A DNA stretch of 45,528 bases from an uncultured Clostridia bacterium (GCA_944384985.1 CALWVM010000018.1:1-45528), one strand, 5' to 3'; shown: positions 35,045-43,881, counted from the first letter of the stretch. Translations and numbers: made by a program. Notes: generated from the sequence alone by a model not told the origin.

Positions 35045-37756
35045 TCATTGCAATTCGTCAAATGGTTTGGCGTGGTCATAAAAGGCGTATTCTTTTACCG
35101 CTTCATGCACCTGCAAGTCGGCTTTCTGCACGCAGTCCGCTTTGTGCTGCGGGTCATACGCGCCGCCCGAGAGCGCACCGTCCACATAGACCTTTAAAAC
35201 GCCGTTCGGTTCGCGCACCACGTCCACACGTGCAAAGCGCCGTTCGTGCACCGCATCGCGTGCGCGTGCCTTGACACCCTTGCATTCAGCAACCGGACAG
35301 CCGTTGGAAACCGTTACCGCGAGTTCCTTCCCGAGCGTGAGCAGCACACCATCTCGCGGGGCGTTTTCAACACGCATACGCAGTGTGAAATCCCCTTCGC
35401 CGGAGAACGCGTCCGGGAGTTTTCCCTCTGGGTACCAGGTCACAGCGCAGTCCGCCGCCGCTTCGTTGCCCCAGACATCGCTCACGCTGTATGAAATATG
35501 CAGTGCTTCGCCGTCTTTTGCAGGTTCCGGAAGGGAAACGTCGATCTCGCTGTAATCGGAAAGCAGCTGTGTGCTGCAGACCTCGCCGTTTACAGCAATG
35601 CTTTGCCCATACAACACAATACGTTTGTCAAAAGCCAGACGCACGGTGCTTGCATTCGGCATATGTACCCGCACAAGCTTGGGGGCTTCGGTTTCCGGCT
35701 TGCCGAAGCACAGCAGGCGCACCGCGTGCGGCTGCAATTCCACCTGTACCGTGTCGCCGTACTGCCAAAGCCTTTGCATCGGCTCGGGGCTGTATGGCAG
35801 CCAGACTACGCAGGACATGTCGCCTGCTGTTTCACCCACACCGATCAGGCGGTCGAGCGTAATAGAAAAGCTTTGTACGCGGTTTAAGGGATTGCGCAGC
35901 GCCACGACGCCCTCGCCGCCGTCCCACGCGCTGTACCCATACACAGAACCGGTCTTGGGGCTTTCCCCGATGAGCTGCGCGTGGCGCAGGATATGGAATT
36001 TTTCCCGCAAAAAGCGCAGAACGTCGGCGTTGATCTGCCATTTTTCTGGGGAGAAAAGGTTATAGCTGTAATAAAGCTCCCAAAACGCCGTGCCGCGTGC
36101 CGCCAGCATATACAGATACTTGCGGAACTCCTCGTCGGTCATCTGCACCTTCGCGGTGTTGCCGTAGATGGGGTCGTGGTTATACATATGCGCCGCCGGG
36201 AACTGGTAGGCGCGCGTTTTGTGGAAATCAAAATATTTTGCGTCGCGGTAGGAAAGCATCTTATCATAATCCGCACCGCCCATCGCTTCGCCGCTGTCAG
36301 TTTTATCCAAGAACCCGACATCGTCGCTGTTCTGCATCCAAAGGCTTTCGCAGAATTGCAGATACCAGGGGCTCGCATTGCAGTAGCTCGTCTGATTGAG
36401 CCACAGGCTCTTCCCCTTTTCTTCGCGTGAAGCGTGCATGGTTTTGAAAACGGAGATCCAGTTTTCCCAATGGTCGGTAAATGCGTACATGCCCTCGTAT
36501 CCGCCCGTCGGATGCCCATGTCTTTTCGAGCGGCAGGACTTGAGCATGAAGCCGTCGAGCTTCCAGTAATTGATGTCAAAACGCTCCATGTAATCCAAGA
36601 ACAGTGCGCTCAGATTTTTCTGGTAGCGGTGGTCGGCGGTGCACACGTCGTGGCTGCGGCGGTTGTAGCCGCCCTTGCCCGCGCGCTGCATGCGCTTGCC
36701 GAATCCCGGCGTTTTGCTGTTGTAGCCGCCGCGCGGACCCAGCCAAAGCCCGAAATGCGAACCAAAGCTTTCGGCAAGCGCCGCGCCCTCGTAAAGCTCG
36801 TTCGGGAATTTTTCGTTGAATCCCCAGAAATCCTTGTCATAGTCCACCCAGCCGTCGTCCACGACATAGGAATCCACGGGAGGCACGCCGGTCTGCGTCA
36901 AGCCCTTTTCAATTTCCAGAAAAGAACGGCGGATGTTGTCGCGGTCGATATCGAGCATGTGGTCGAACCAGGAATTATACTGCACGCGCAGATCCACCGG
37001 GCGCGCGATATCGTCGATATAGGAAAGAAAATCCGCGCGAACGACCTCCGGCTGCGTGCTTCTTGCCGCGCCGAAAACCGTCTTCCATGTAGTATAAGCT
37101 TTTTCCCCATGTGCAAGCTCCTGCAGCGTTTTCCCGGCGTAGTAGCGCACATGCGCGTAACCGTCCTCAATGTTGTTGTCTGATGCCGGGAACTCGCTGC
37201 CTGTGAATAGGCCGTTTAAATAGATCGGCTGGCCGAGCGCCGCCTGAAACGGCTGTAAAAAAGCCTTTTTCATATTCGGGCGGCTCCATTTCTGCACCAT
37301 CTCGCGCGGCAGGGAAATGAGCTCTGTGTCGATGGAATCCACACGCACGTCTTCGTCCGTCGAAGAGAGGCACAGCGTCTTATACATATACGGCCGGTCG
37401 CCCGTCACTTCATAAACAAGGCTGACCACATAACCGACGCCCAGCGCGTGCAGTGGCGCAAAACGCACCTCCAGCCGTTTGGTATCGTCCGAGCCGCCCG
37501 TCAGAATATCCGACACGCGCAGCATGGAACACCGCAGTGCGGCGATTTTCTTTTTCTCCGTATATACGCGTAGAACGAATTCCTCTGAGCAGGGTTGGAA
37601 CACCAGATCCAGCCCCCCTGCAACGCGGCGGTTACGGATGTATTCGGTGCGAAAGGTCTGTTTTTCGGACACCGAAAACACACGCACGATATGCGCGTTG
37701 CCGATGGCGATCTTACCGTCGCCGACCTCAATAAACGGTTTGGTTGGGAAATCCAT
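35045..37756 (-). CDS. GH36-like (clan GH-D) alpha-galactosidase-type glycosidase
   Basis: 903 residues from the ATG at 37756, which shares its A with the upstream stop (TAATG). Lacks a signal peptide. N-terminal beta-supersandwich, then a TIM barrel with YVVDDGWVDYDKDFWGF, FGLWLGPRGGYN, and the clan GH-D nucleophile Asp in YWKLDGFML (about residue 401). SDDVGF (about 478-479) holds the candidate acid/base. Two C-terminal beta domains (about 640-900) include a laminin-G-like portion with FTLRMRVENAPRDGVLLTLG. The longer-than-usual length and C-terminal domains suggest a substrate other than melibiose, perhaps host or mucin glycans; this is inference. Confidence 0.8.
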   Translation of the reverse strand: MDFPTKPFIEVGDGKIAIGNAHIVRVFSVSEKQTFRTEYIRNRRVAGGLDLVFQPCSEEFVLRVYTEKKKIAALRCSMLRVSDILTGGSDDTKRLEVRFAPLHALGVGYVVSLVYEVTGDRPYMYKTLCLSSTDEDVRVDSIDTELISLPREMVQKWSRPNMKKAFLQPFQAALGQPIYLNGLFTGSEFPASDNNIEDGYAHVRYYAGKTLQELAHGEKAYTTWKTVFGAARSTQPEVVRADFLSYIDDIARPVDLRVQYNSWFDHMLDIDRDNIRRSFLEIEKGLTQTGVPPVDSYVVDDGWVDYDKDFWGFNEKFPNELYEGAALAESFGSHFGLWLGPRGGYNSKTPGFGKRMQRAGKGGYNRRSHDVCTADHRYQKNLSALFLDYMERFDINYWKLDGFMLKSCRSKRHGHPTGGYEGMYAFTDHWENWISVFKTMHASREEKGKSLWLNQTSYCNASPWYLQFCESLWMQNSDDVGFLDKTDSGEAMGGADYDKMLSYRDAKYFDFHKTRAYQFPAAHMYNHDPIYGNTAKVQMTDEEFRKYLYMLAARGTAFWELYYSYNLFSPEKWQINADVLRFLREKFHILRHAQLIGESPKTGSVYGYSAWDGGEGVVALRNPLNRVQSFSITLDRLIGVGETAGDMSCVVWLPYSPEPMQRLWQYGDTVQVELQPHAVRLLCFGKPETEAPKLVRVHMPNASTVRLAFDKRIVLYGQSIAVNGEVCSTQLLSDYSEIDVSLPEPAKDGEALHISYSVSDVWGNEAAADCAVTWYPEGKLPDAFSGEGDFTLRMRVENAPRDGVLLTLGKELAVTVSNGCPVAECKGVKARARDAVHERRFARVDVVREPNGVLKVYVDGALSGGAYDPQHKADCVQKADLQVHEAVKEYAFYDHAKPFDELQ

Positions 37757-38217
37757 TACGCATCCTCCTCCGGGAACAGAATTTTCTCCGCAGCGCACGC
37801 CGCACTCTCAATGATATGCCGGCACGGGCGGTTTTGGTAGTAACTTTCTGTGCGCGCCTCGGGGGTGCTCTCCAAAGGCACGTCGGGGGAAAGCCCCAGC
37901 AGCTCGCGGCAGATGATCGACGGGTTGGATTTCCGAAACTCTGCGGCGATCTCCTGTACTTTCTTGTAGGTGTATGCTTTCGCTTCGCTGTCTGCGCCTT
38001 CCGTTGCGCCGTAAAGCATGCCGGCGAGCATCGCCGCGCCGCACAGCGCGCCGCAGACTTCCCGCATTCTGCCCACGCCGCCGCCCAAGCCCGCCGACAC
38101 GCGCAGGGCTGTCTCTTCGGGCATACCGACTTTATCGCAAAACGCGGCAAAAACCGATTGCGCACAGTTAAATCCGGATAAAAACAATTCGACCGAACGG
38201 TCCGTGTATTTGGACAT
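37756..38217 (-). CDS. C_GCAxxG_C_C family protein
   Basis: 153 residues. The family signature is visible: FNCAQSVFAAFCDKVG, GLGGGVGRMREVCGALCGAAML, and a later Cys (SIICRELLG). These proteins are predicted redox or metal-binding partners in anaerobes; biochemical function is not established. Start at 38217, 28 bases after the adenosyltransferase stop; its stop overlaps the next gene's ATG, so translation is coupled to the GH36-like protein. Confidence 0.88.
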   Translation of the reverse strand: MSKYTDRSVELFLSGFNCAQSVFAAFCDKVGMPEETALRVSAGLGGGVGRMREVCGALCGAAMLAGMLYGATEGADSEAKAYTYKKVQEIAAEFRKSNPSIICRELLGLSPDVPLESTPEARTESYYQNRPCRHIIESAACAAEKILFPEEDA

Positions 38218-38245
38218 AAATTTTCACCATATTTGAATCATTGTC

Positions 38246-38755
38246 TTAAAACTCCAGCCCTTCGACGGCGGCTATACCGCGGTCATACGGGTGGCGCAGG
38301 CAGTCAATTTTTGAAATGCAGTCTGCCGACGCGCAAATTGCTTCAGGAAAAAACCGACCCGTCAACGCGACGTGCACCGTGTCGGGCAGCGTCTGCAAAA
38401 GATCTAAAAGCGCGGTCTCGGGGAACATGCCGTTTTCGAGCGTGCCTCCCATTTCATCCGCAATCAGCAGAAAATCCTCTGCCCGAGGAATGAAAAACTG
38501 TGGGACAACTTGCGCCGTGCGTGCGGTAAAATCCGCTTTACCAGCATCATCGAGCTGAAAGAAAAAGGGAATGCCGGGGTGCGCAAGGGTTATCTCCGCA
38601 GAAAAGTACTTCGCGAGCGCTTCAAATTCTGCGGAAACGTCCGGTTTTAAAAGCTGCAGCACCCGCACGCGCTTGCCGTGCGAAGCCGCGCGAAGCGCTA
38701 AACCCGCTGCCGCTGTGGTTTTCCCCACGCCGTCGCCCATATAAATTCGAAGCAT
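38246..38755 (-). CDS. cobO: Cob(I)yrinic acid a,c-diamide adenosyltransferase, CobO/BtuR type
   Basis: 169 residues from the ATG at 38755 (GAGGAG 8 bases upstream; the longer frame adds 24 residues without a site). The P-loop GDGVGKTTAAAGLALRA near residues 7-23 and the central LLIADEMGG and VHVALTGRFFPE segments are those of the CobO/CobA adenosyltransferases, which put the 5'-deoxyadenosyl group on cob(I)alamin or its precursors, making the AdoCbl sensed by the riboswitch at 26397-26574. No other cobalamin-synthesis gene is in the window. First gene of a probable operon with the glycosidases. Confidence 0.88.
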   Translation of the reverse strand: MLRIYMGDGVGKTTAAAGLALRAASHGKRVRVLQLLKPDVSAEFEALAKYFSAEITLAHPGIPFFFQLDDAGKADFTARTAQVVPQFFIPRAEDFLLIADEMGGTLENGMFPETALLDLLQTLPDTVHVALTGRFFPEAICASADCISKIDCLRHPYDRGIAAVEGLEF

Positions 38756-38798
38756 GTGCAATGCTCCTCTCCACTGCAAGGGATATTTCGGAATATAT

Positions 38799-38827
38799 AT
38801 TTTACTATATCCCACGAAAAAAGGCAA
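38799..38827 (-). promoter_or_regulatory. Promoter of the cobO-glycosidase unit
   Basis: Minus-strand TTGCCT (38822-38827), 17-base spacer, TAAAAT (38799-38804), about 40 bases before the ATG. Confidence 0.5.
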
Positions 38828-38851
38828 CCGCTTCCAAGAAAATTTGTTTAG

Positions 38852-38886
38852 AAAAACAAAATCCCCGCCGCTTTCGCAGCAGGGAT
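38852..38886 (-). terminator. Terminator of the TM2 gene
   Basis: Minus-strand ATCCCTGCTGC-GAAA-GCGGCGGGGAT hairpin (38861-38886) followed by TTTGTTTTT. Confidence 0.8.
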
Positions 38887-38909
38887 CAAAATGCTATGGA
38901 TGCAGGGAT

Positions 38910-39317
38910 TTAATCCGACAGCGCCATACCGTTGGCATCCGTGATCTTGCCCTGGAAAATCTGGACGGCTTCGACAATCGCCCAAACCCACACGGCAATC
39001 GGTGCAATCCAAGTCCAACTCAAAAGTATCGTGACGAGCAGCTGAATCACCGCTTTCTTGGTATAGCCAAGATAGAAGTTGTGGATACCCAGTTGCCCTA
39101 AGAAAATCGCCAAAAGCCCCGCAGCGATCTTCGATTTGCTGCCCGTAGCCGGCTGCTGCTGCAGCGCGACGCCGCATGAAACGCACACCGCAGCGGACGG
39201 CGCAACGGGATTGCCGCAGTTCGGGCAAAACGCGTTGCCGGCGCCTGCGGGCGTTCCGCAATTCAGGCAGACAGCCTGATTGGGTTCCATGGGATTGCCA
39301 CAGTTTCTGCAGAACAT
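38910..39317 (-). CDS. Zinc-ribbon TM2 domain protein
   Basis: 135 residues from the ATG at 39317 (AGGAGGAG upstream; the longer frame is spurious). The N-terminus carries two CxxC zinc ribbons (CRNC...CLNC and CPNC...CVSC), then a Gln-rich linker. The TM2 domain has the pattern KIAAGLLAIFLGQLGIHNFYLGYTKKAVIQ, two hydrophobic helices and a short DANGMALSD end. TM2 proteins are small membrane proteins without an established biochemical role. It has its own promoter and terminator, and its zinc ribbon matches those of the genes at 4360-7686. Confidence 0.9.
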   Translation of the reverse strand: MFCRNCGNPMEPNQAVCLNCGTPAGAGNAFCPNCGNPVAPSAAVCVSCGVALQQQPATGSKSKIAAGLLAIFLGQLGIHNFYLGYTKKAVIQLLVTILLSWTWIAPIAVWVWAIVEAVQIFQGKITDANGMALSD

Positions 39318-39386
39318 AAAATCTCCTCCTAAGATGAAAAAATGGGAAGTGCAAATCCCCGCTGTCTGCGGGATATTTTCATCACA

Positions 39387-39415
39387 ATCATATAATATTT
39401 TATGTACGTTGTCAA
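39387..39415 (-). promoter_or_regulatory. Promoter of the TM2 gene
   Basis: Minus-strand TTGACA (39410-39415), 17-base spacer, TATGAT (39387-39392). The leader contains a small CCCGC/GCGGG hairpin at about 39357-39371, upstream of the SD. Confidence 0.7.
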
Positions 39416-39493
39416 GAGATTTCATGGAATCCCAAGCAGGATTTGTGACGACCCAATGATTTTTTGCAGTCTCGCCGCATCAGGCAAAATGCA

Positions 39494-39523
39494 TAAAAAG
39501 TGCCCCGTCCGAGGACGGGGCAC
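39494..39523 (-). terminator. Terminator after rplL
   Basis: An 11-bp GC-rich stem (GTGCCCCGTCC, 39500-39510, with GGACGGGGCAC, 39513-39523) and a U-tract, about 20 bases after the rplL stop. Confidence 0.9.
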
Positions 39524-39541
39524 ACAACGGAATGGATCCGC

Positions 39542-39919
39542 TTACTTGAGTTCGACTTTCGCGCCGACTTCTTCGAGCTTTGCCTTAGCAGCTTCCGCTT
39601 CTTCCTTCGGCATAGCTTCCTTGATGGTCTTGGGAGCACCATCGACGAGTGCTTTCGCTTCGCCAAGACCAAGGCCGGTGATCTCACGGACAGCCTTGAT
39701 GACCTTGATCTTCTCGGAACCGATTTCCGCAAGAACAACGTCAAATTCGGTCTTCTCTTCCGCAGCAGCAGCGCCGCCATCAGCCGGAGCCGCAACCGCT
39801 ACGGCAGCAGCCGCAGACACGCCGAATTCTTCTTCTACTGCATGAACGAGCTCAGACAGCTCGAGAACGGACATTGCTTTGATTTCTTCAAGCAATGCGG
39901 TAACTTTTTCAGATGCCAT
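39542..39919 (-). CDS. rplL: 50S ribosomal protein L7/L12
   Basis: 125 residues, family length. Residues 1-30 form the dimerisation helix pair ([20 protein letters not shown]). A hinge rich in Ala/Pro/Gly ([20 protein letters not shown]) follows, then the C-terminal domain with [24 protein letters not shown] and VELK at the end. It forms the flexible stalk that recruits translational GTPases. Downstream of rplJ in the L10-leader operon. Confidence 0.98.
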   Translation of the reverse strand: MASEKVTALLEEIKAMSVLELSELVHAVEEEFGVSAAAAVAVAAPADGGAAAAEEKTEFDVVLAEIGSEKIKVIKAVREITGLGLGEAKALVDGAPKTIKEAMPKEEAEAAKAKLEEVGAKVELK

Positions 39920-39948
39920 TTCTATGATCCTCCATTTTTTCTTTTGGA

Positions 39949-40521
39949 TTATTCGGCAGGGGTTTCCTCTGCCGCGGGTGCAGCCTCCTCGGCTGCGGGT
40001 TCGGTCGCTTCAGCGGCGGGAACTTCTTCACCGCTCTTGTCTACGACAGCCTGAATAGCGCGCGCAAATGCAGCGATCGGCGCGTTGAACGCATTGAGCA
40101 CTGTGGCAAGCAAGACTTCACGCGACGGCAGCTTGGCAAGGCTTTGCAGCTTTTCGAGGTCGATCACTTCATCATCCAGGAAACCGCCTTTCAGAATGAA
40201 GCTGTCGTTTTGGTCCGCATACTTTCCAAGGATTCTTGCGGCGGCGACATAATCGTCCGCGCTTGTCGCAATAGCAGTCGTCCCTTCGAGGACGCTGTCC
40301 AGCGCCTCATACGGGGTGCCGGCAATCGCACGATGCAGAAGCGTGTTTTTGGAAACGGTGTACTGCACGCCCGCTTCACGCAGCTCCTTGCGAAGCTTGG
40401 TGTCATCGGCAACAGAGATCCCGCGGTAATCCACGAGCACGCCCGCGCAAGCCCCTTCCAAACGGGTCTTGAGGTCGGCGACCTGCTGCTTTTTCAGTTC
40501 CAGAACTTTCTCACTCGGCAA
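39949..40521 (-). CDS. rplJ: 50S ribosomal protein L10
   Basis: 190 residues from a TTG at 40521 (reads [13 protein letters not shown]..., the family's normal start; AGGAGG lies 8 bases upstream). A GTG at 40530 would add three residues but overlaps the SD. The L10 fold is clear ([41 protein letters not shown]). The C-terminal helix that binds L12 dimers is followed by an acidic Ala/Glu/Pro tail ([18 protein letters not shown]) longer than in many relatives. First gene after the L10 leader. Confidence 0.95.
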   Translation of the reverse strand: MPSEKVLELKKQQVADLKTRLEGACAGVLVDYRGISVADDTKLRKELREAGVQYTVSKNTLLHRAIAGTPYEALDSVLEGTTAIATSADDYVAAARILGKYADQNDSFILKGGFLDDEVIDLEKLQSLAKLPSREVLLATVLNAFNAPIAAFARAIQAVVDKSGEEVPAAEATEPAAEEAAPAAEETPAE

Positions 40522-40561
40522 AACATTCACCTCCTAAATAAAAATGACGCTTGCTTTATGA

Positions 40562-40692
40562 GAAAACAAAAGCCTTTTCCGCACAAAGACGGAAAAGGCC
40601 GGATTTACCTTAACAAGAAAGTAAAGCACTTTTCCTCGGCAGGCGGGCTTACACCCTTACGCAAATGCACCTGCTGTCTTCGGCAAGCGAAC
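40562..40692 (-). ncRNA. Ribosomal protein L10 leader with attenuator
   Basis: The minus-strand leader carries the L10-binding kink-turn element (GCCGAAGACAGCAGGTGC...CCTGCCGAGG) followed by a terminator hairpin GCCTTTTCC/GGAAAAGGC (40572-40599) with a U-rich tail. Excess L10(L12)4 should bind and lower expression of rplJ-rplL. Position and motifs match the known Firmicute leader. Confidence 0.9.
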
Positions 40693-40694
40693 GT

Positions 40695-40723
40695 ATACTA
40701 ACACAAGTCTTTCGACTTGTCAA
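40695..40723 (-). promoter_or_regulatory. rplJL promoter
   Basis: Consensus TTGACA (40718-40723), 17-base spacer, TAGTAT (40695-40700) on the minus strand, starting 9 bases after the rplA stop. The spacer contains a tight AAGTC-GAAA-GACTT palindrome. Confidence 0.85.
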
Positions 40724-40731
40724 GTATCTTT

Positions 40732-41439
40732 TTATTCGGCAGCGGGAGCAGCGCCAAGCTTGTTGGCGTTGACCTTGATGCCGGGGCCCATGGTGGTCGC
40801 AACCACGCAGGACTTGATGTACTGCCCTTTCATCGCGGCGGGCTTCGCCTTAATGACGGCATCCATCAGCGCGTTGAAGTTCTCCGCAAGCTTTTCGGGG
40901 CCGAAGGAGACCTTCCCGATGGGGCAGTGGATGATGTTGGTCTTATCGAGTCTGTACTCGATCTTACCGGCTTTTGCTTCGGTGACGGCTTTCGCAACGT
41001 CCGGGGAGACTGTGCCGGCTTTGGGCGAGGGCATAAGCCCGCGCGGGCCGAGGATCTTACCGAGACGGCCGACAAGGCCCATCATGTTGGGCGCCGCAAT
41101 GCAGACGTCAAAGTCCAGCATGCCGCCCTGTACCTGCTCGACAAGGTCTTCCGCACCGACGATCTCTGCACCTGCAGCGGTGGCAGCGTCCGCATCCGCG
41201 CCTTTTGCGAAGACGGCGACACGCACCCGCTTGCCGGTGCCGTTGGGCAGGATGACCGCGCCGCGGACCTGCTGGTCGGCATGGCGGGAGTCAACGCCCA
41301 AGCGGATATGCAGTTCCACGGTCTCATCAAATTTCGCCGTGGCGGTTTTTACAGTCAGCGCAAGCGCCTCATTGGTATCATACAGCTTGGTCTTATCCAC
41401 AAGCTTTACGCTTTCCGCGTACTTCTTACCGTGTTTCAT
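40732..41439 (-). CDS. rplA: 50S ribosomal protein L1
   Basis: 235 residues if started at the ATG at 41439 (MKHGKKY, the family-typical beginning). A second ATG three codons upstream (41448) sits only 2 bases from the AGGAGG site. L1 forms the stalk that moves the E-site tRNA and can bind its own mRNA. Family stretches are visible: [58 protein letters not shown]. Downstream of rplK. Confidence 0.96.
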   Translation of the reverse strand: MKHGKKYAESVKLVDKTKLYDTNEALALTVKTATAKFDETVELHIRLGVDSRHADQQVRGAVILPNGTGKRVRVAVFAKGADADAATAAGAEIVGAEDLVEQVQGGMLDFDVCIAAPNMMGLVGRLGKILGPRGLMPSPKAGTVSPDVAKAVTEAKAGKIEYRLDKTNIIHCPIGKVSFGPEKLAENFNALMDAVIKAKPAAMKGQYIKSCVVATTMGPGIKVNANKLGAAPAAE

Positions 41440-41498
41440 AACATTCATTTCCTCCTATGAAGTGGTGGTTATCGGATTTTTCCTCCCACGAAGGAGCA

Positions 41499-41924
41499 TC
41501 AATCTTCAACAGTGACGCCCATGGAACGCGCGGTACCCGCAATCATACGCATAGCCGCTTCGACGTTGGCCGCGTTGAGATCGGGCATTTTCTGCTCGGC
41601 GATCTTGCGGACCTGCTCGGTCGTGATCTTCGCGACCTTGGTCTTGTTCGGGACGCCCGAGCCGCTCTCGATGCCGCACGCCTTTTTAATCAGGACCGCG
41701 GCGGGCGGGGTCTTTGTAACAAACGTGAATGAACGGTCTGCATAAACCGTGATGACGACGGGGATAATCATACCCATGTCGTTCTTGGTGCGTTCGTTGA
41801 ATTCCTTTGTGAACGCCATGATGTTAACGCCGTGCTGACCAAGTGCCGGTCCGACAGGCGGTGCCGGCGTCGCTTTGCCGGCGGGGATTTGCAGCTTAAT
41901 GAAGCCTACAACCTTTTGAGCCAT
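41499..41924 (-). CDS. rplK: 50S ribosomal protein L11
   Basis: 141 residues from the ATG at 41924 (GGAGGTGC upstream; the 26-residue N-terminal extension in the open frame is not part of the family). The N-terminal domain [19 protein letters not shown] and the C-terminal rRNA-binding domain ([12 protein letters not shown] end) are intact. It is part of the GTPase-associated centre. Between nusG and rplA, the standard order. Confidence 0.98.
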   Translation of the reverse strand: MAQKVVGFIKLQIPAGKATPAPPVGPALGQHGVNIMAFTKEFNERTKNDMGMIIPVVITVYADRSFTFVTKTPPAAVLIKKACGIESGSGVPNKTKVAKITTEQVRKIAEQKMPDLNAANVEAAMRMIAGTARSMGVTVED

Positions 41925-42039
41925 TTGTTTGCACCTCCGAAATTCGTGGTAGTGGCGGGACGGCTGTGTGCCGACCCTCCCACAGCGCGCCGAAGCCGGC
42001 ACGCAAAACCAAGCGGGAAACCCGCTTAATTACCGATAT

Positions 42040-42600
42040 TTACTCTTTTACGGCCTCGACCTGGTCGAGTTCCAATTCGACGGGCGTCTCTTTTCCGAAC
42101 ATGGAAATGATGACGCGCACGGAATTTGCATCCGTATCGATATCGTCCACCACGCCGATGACGCCTTCGAATGCGCCGTCCACGATGGTGACCATATCGC
42201 CCTTTTCATAATTGACCTCTACCACGCGCTTCTCAACGCCGAGCTTGAGGACCTCTTCTTCCGTCAGGGGGACGGGTTTGCTTTCGGGGCCGACGAACCC
42301 CGTGACGCCGCGCGTGTTGCGCACAACATACCAGGCGTCGTCCGTCATTTTGACCTCGTCGGTATCCTCGTTTTCAAAGACAGCAAACTTCACAAGCACA
42401 TAGCCCGGGAAAATTTTGCGCTCCACCTCTTTTTTGGTGCCGTCCTCACGGATCTCGGTCACGGTTTCAGTGGGCACTTTGACCTCGAGGATCTGATCGT
42501 GCATTTTCCGATTTTCCACAACGGTCTCGATATTTGCCGCGACCTTGTTTTCATAACCGGAATAGGTGTGCACGACATACCATTTTGCATCGTCTGCCAT
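42040..42600 (-). CDS. nusG: Transcription termination/antitermination protein NusG
   Basis: 186 residues. NGN domain KWYVVHTYSGYENKVAANIE...FPGYVLVKF (about 6-90), GVTGFVGPESKPVPLTEEEV, and a KOW domain with YEKGDMVTIVDGAFEGVIGVVDDID (about 125-185). It binds RNA polymerase and modulates pausing and Rho or ribosome coupling. Start 15 bases after the secE stop. Confidence 0.98.
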   Translation of the reverse strand: MADDAKWYVVHTYSGYENKVAANIETVVENRKMHDQILEVKVPTETVTEIREDGTKKEVERKIFPGYVLVKFAVFENEDTDEVKMTDDAWYVVRNTRGVTGFVGPESKPVPLTEEEVLKLGVEKRVVEVNYEKGDMVTIVDGAFEGVIGVVDDIDTDANSVRVIISMFGKETPVELELDQVEAVKE

Positions 42601-42615
42601 TTGAAAGCTCCTTCG

Positions 42616-43041
42616 TCAGAATCGAAGCAGCCCGGAGAGCATTGCCCCTGCGGCTGCCGTTGTGGTCTCCCCTTCGGCTGCAGCGTCACTGCCGACTCTC
42701 CCCGCCAGATTGACGAGCGCCTGGATGCCTTCGGAAAGGCCGGTGTCGATGATCCAGAGAACAACGGCCAGCACCGCGACGACCACGATGACCACGGCTG
42801 TGCTCTTGAGCACGGTTTTGGCGTCCGGCCAGACGATCTTTTTACACTCGGATCTTTCATCCTTGAAGAATTTAGCGATCGCCTTTCCCATGCGCACAAA
42901 GATATTTGCCTTTTTCTGCTTGGCCGGATCTTTGCCGCTCTTGGATTCTTTTTTGGCCTTAGAGCTTTTCTCCGCCTTTGCGGGCTTTTCTTTGGAAGAC
43001 TTCGGTTGCTCGGCAGAACCCTTTTTAATTTCGTCAGCCAT
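42616..43041 (-). CDS. secE: Preprotein translocase subunit SecE
   Basis: 141 residues, longer than the usual 60-80. The SecE core is FVRMGKAIAKFFKDERSECKKIVWPD (about 49-74) followed by the single membrane helix STAVVIVVVAVLAVVLWIIDTG. It is preceded by a 48-residue Lys/Ser/Ala/Glu-rich, low-complexity tail and followed by a 35-residue Ala/Gly/Thr-rich C-terminal extension. Extended N-termini occur in some clostridia. Between rpmG and nusG, the typical arrangement. Confidence 0.94.
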   Translation of the reverse strand: MADEIKKGSAEQPKSSKEKPAKAEKSSKAKKESKSGKDPAKQKKANIFVRMGKAIAKFFKDERSECKKIVWPDAKTVLKSTAVVIVVVAVLAVVLWIIDTGLSEGIQALVNLAGRVGSDAAAEGETTTAAAGAMLSGLLRF

Positions 43042-43056
43042 TGTCCATCCTCCGTC

Positions 43057-43206
43057 TTACTTGGTTTCCCTGTGGAGTGTATGCTTTCTGCAGAATCTGC
43101 AATACTTGTTCAGCTCCAGTCGATCGGGCGTGTTTTTCTTGTTCTTCTTGGTGTTGTAGTTGCGCTGTTTGCACTCCGTGCACGCAAGGGTGATCTTGAC
43201 TCTCAT
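43057..43206 (-). CDS. rpmG: 50S ribosomal protein L33
   Basis: 49 residues from the ATG at 43206 (GGAGGTGCCG upstream). [19 protein letters not shown] with the CTEC and CRFC pairs of the zinc-containing (C+) L33 form; the longer open frame is not real. First gene of the rpmG-secE-nusG unit; promoter at 43303-43331. The tRNA-Trp gene often found between rpmG and secE in other clades is absent. Confidence 0.97.
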   Translation of the reverse strand: MRVKITLACTECKQRNYNTKKNKKNTPDRLELNKYCRFCRKHTLHRETK

Positions 43207-43302
43207 TTCGGCACCTCCGTTACTCAGCGGCAACGCCGCTTGTTCATAGCCTGCCTCAGAAAACAGGGCACAAAAAAAGAACCCTCTTTCAGAGGTAAAA
43301 GT

Positions 43303-43331
43303 ACTATACCATATTGAAAGCGGTTCGTCAA
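43303..43331 (-). promoter_or_regulatory. rpmG-secE-nusG operon promoter
   Basis: Minus-strand TTGACG (43326-43331), 17-base spacer, TATAGT (43303-43308), about 90 bases before rpmG. A CCTCT/AGAGG-type hairpin follows in the leader. Confidence 0.8.
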
Positions 43332-43431
43332 GTATTTTTTTGTATATCGCGGTTTTCCGGGGATAAAGGGCGCGCAAGGGCATAAAATCACTCCTGCGCA
43401 CCCCGGATGCCTTCTTCACACGTCAAGCCGG

Positions 43432-43881
43432 CTAAGCCGTTGTGCCCTCTGTTTCTGTCGACGTCGTTTTCGCGCGGCGCAGCAGCCGGACGTTCTGCCC
43501 GAACCAAATTGCGAGCAGCACGGGCGCAGCGATCATGGCGGGGATCATCAAAATACCGTTTTGCACTGCTGCAAGCAGGATAAGCCCCGCCGCGTTGAGA
43601 AGCCCGACACAAAGCGGAAGCAAAAGCCAGAGTTTTCTCGATTTATGCGGTAACTCCAAAAACGGGAAGGCGATCAGCGCGTAGATTGCAGGCACACACA
43701 ACGCGGTATGCTCCACGACGAACCACGCTTCGCCGAACGCCAACTGCGGGAGAAAAATCCCCACGGCTCGCATAAAGTCGTACTCGTATTCCCGCGGCAG
43801 CAAAACGGAGAGTAAGACGCATATGCCGTACATTAGATAAACAAGGAAATAGGCGCTTGGAAACGCAGCGCGATCCCGCAA
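43432..43881 (-). CDS. Small four-helix membrane protein, start uncertain
   Basis: 149 residues, with hydrophobic helices at about 10-27, 40-72 (possibly two), 82-105 and 112-132 and a polar Thr-rich C-terminus. No family recognised. The only in-frame start is a TTG at 43881 without a good SD. A well-placed SD and ATG at about 43904 open a different frame that runs 23 codons to a stop inside this gene. So either translation starts at the TTG or a one-base frameshift has split the N-terminus. Promoter at 44105-44132. Confidence 0.6.
   Translation of the reverse strand: MRDRAAFPSAYFLVYLMYGICVLLSVLLPREYEYDFMRAVGIFLPQLAFGEAWFVVEHTALCVPAIYALIAFPFLELPHKSRKLWLLLPLCVGLLNAAGLILLAAVQNGILMIPAMIAAPVLLAIWFGQNVRLLRRAKTTSTETEGTTA

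Noticed and set aside
42011-42027. AAGCGGG/CCCGCTT hairpin between nusG and rplK as a terminator
   Set aside because: Stem is only 7 bp and followed by GGTTTTGCG; the genes are normally co-transcribed, so it is not called a terminator.
41968-43317. 449-codon plus-strand frame across nusG, secE and rpmG
   Set aside because: Spans three certain genes in antisense and has no recognisable protein features.
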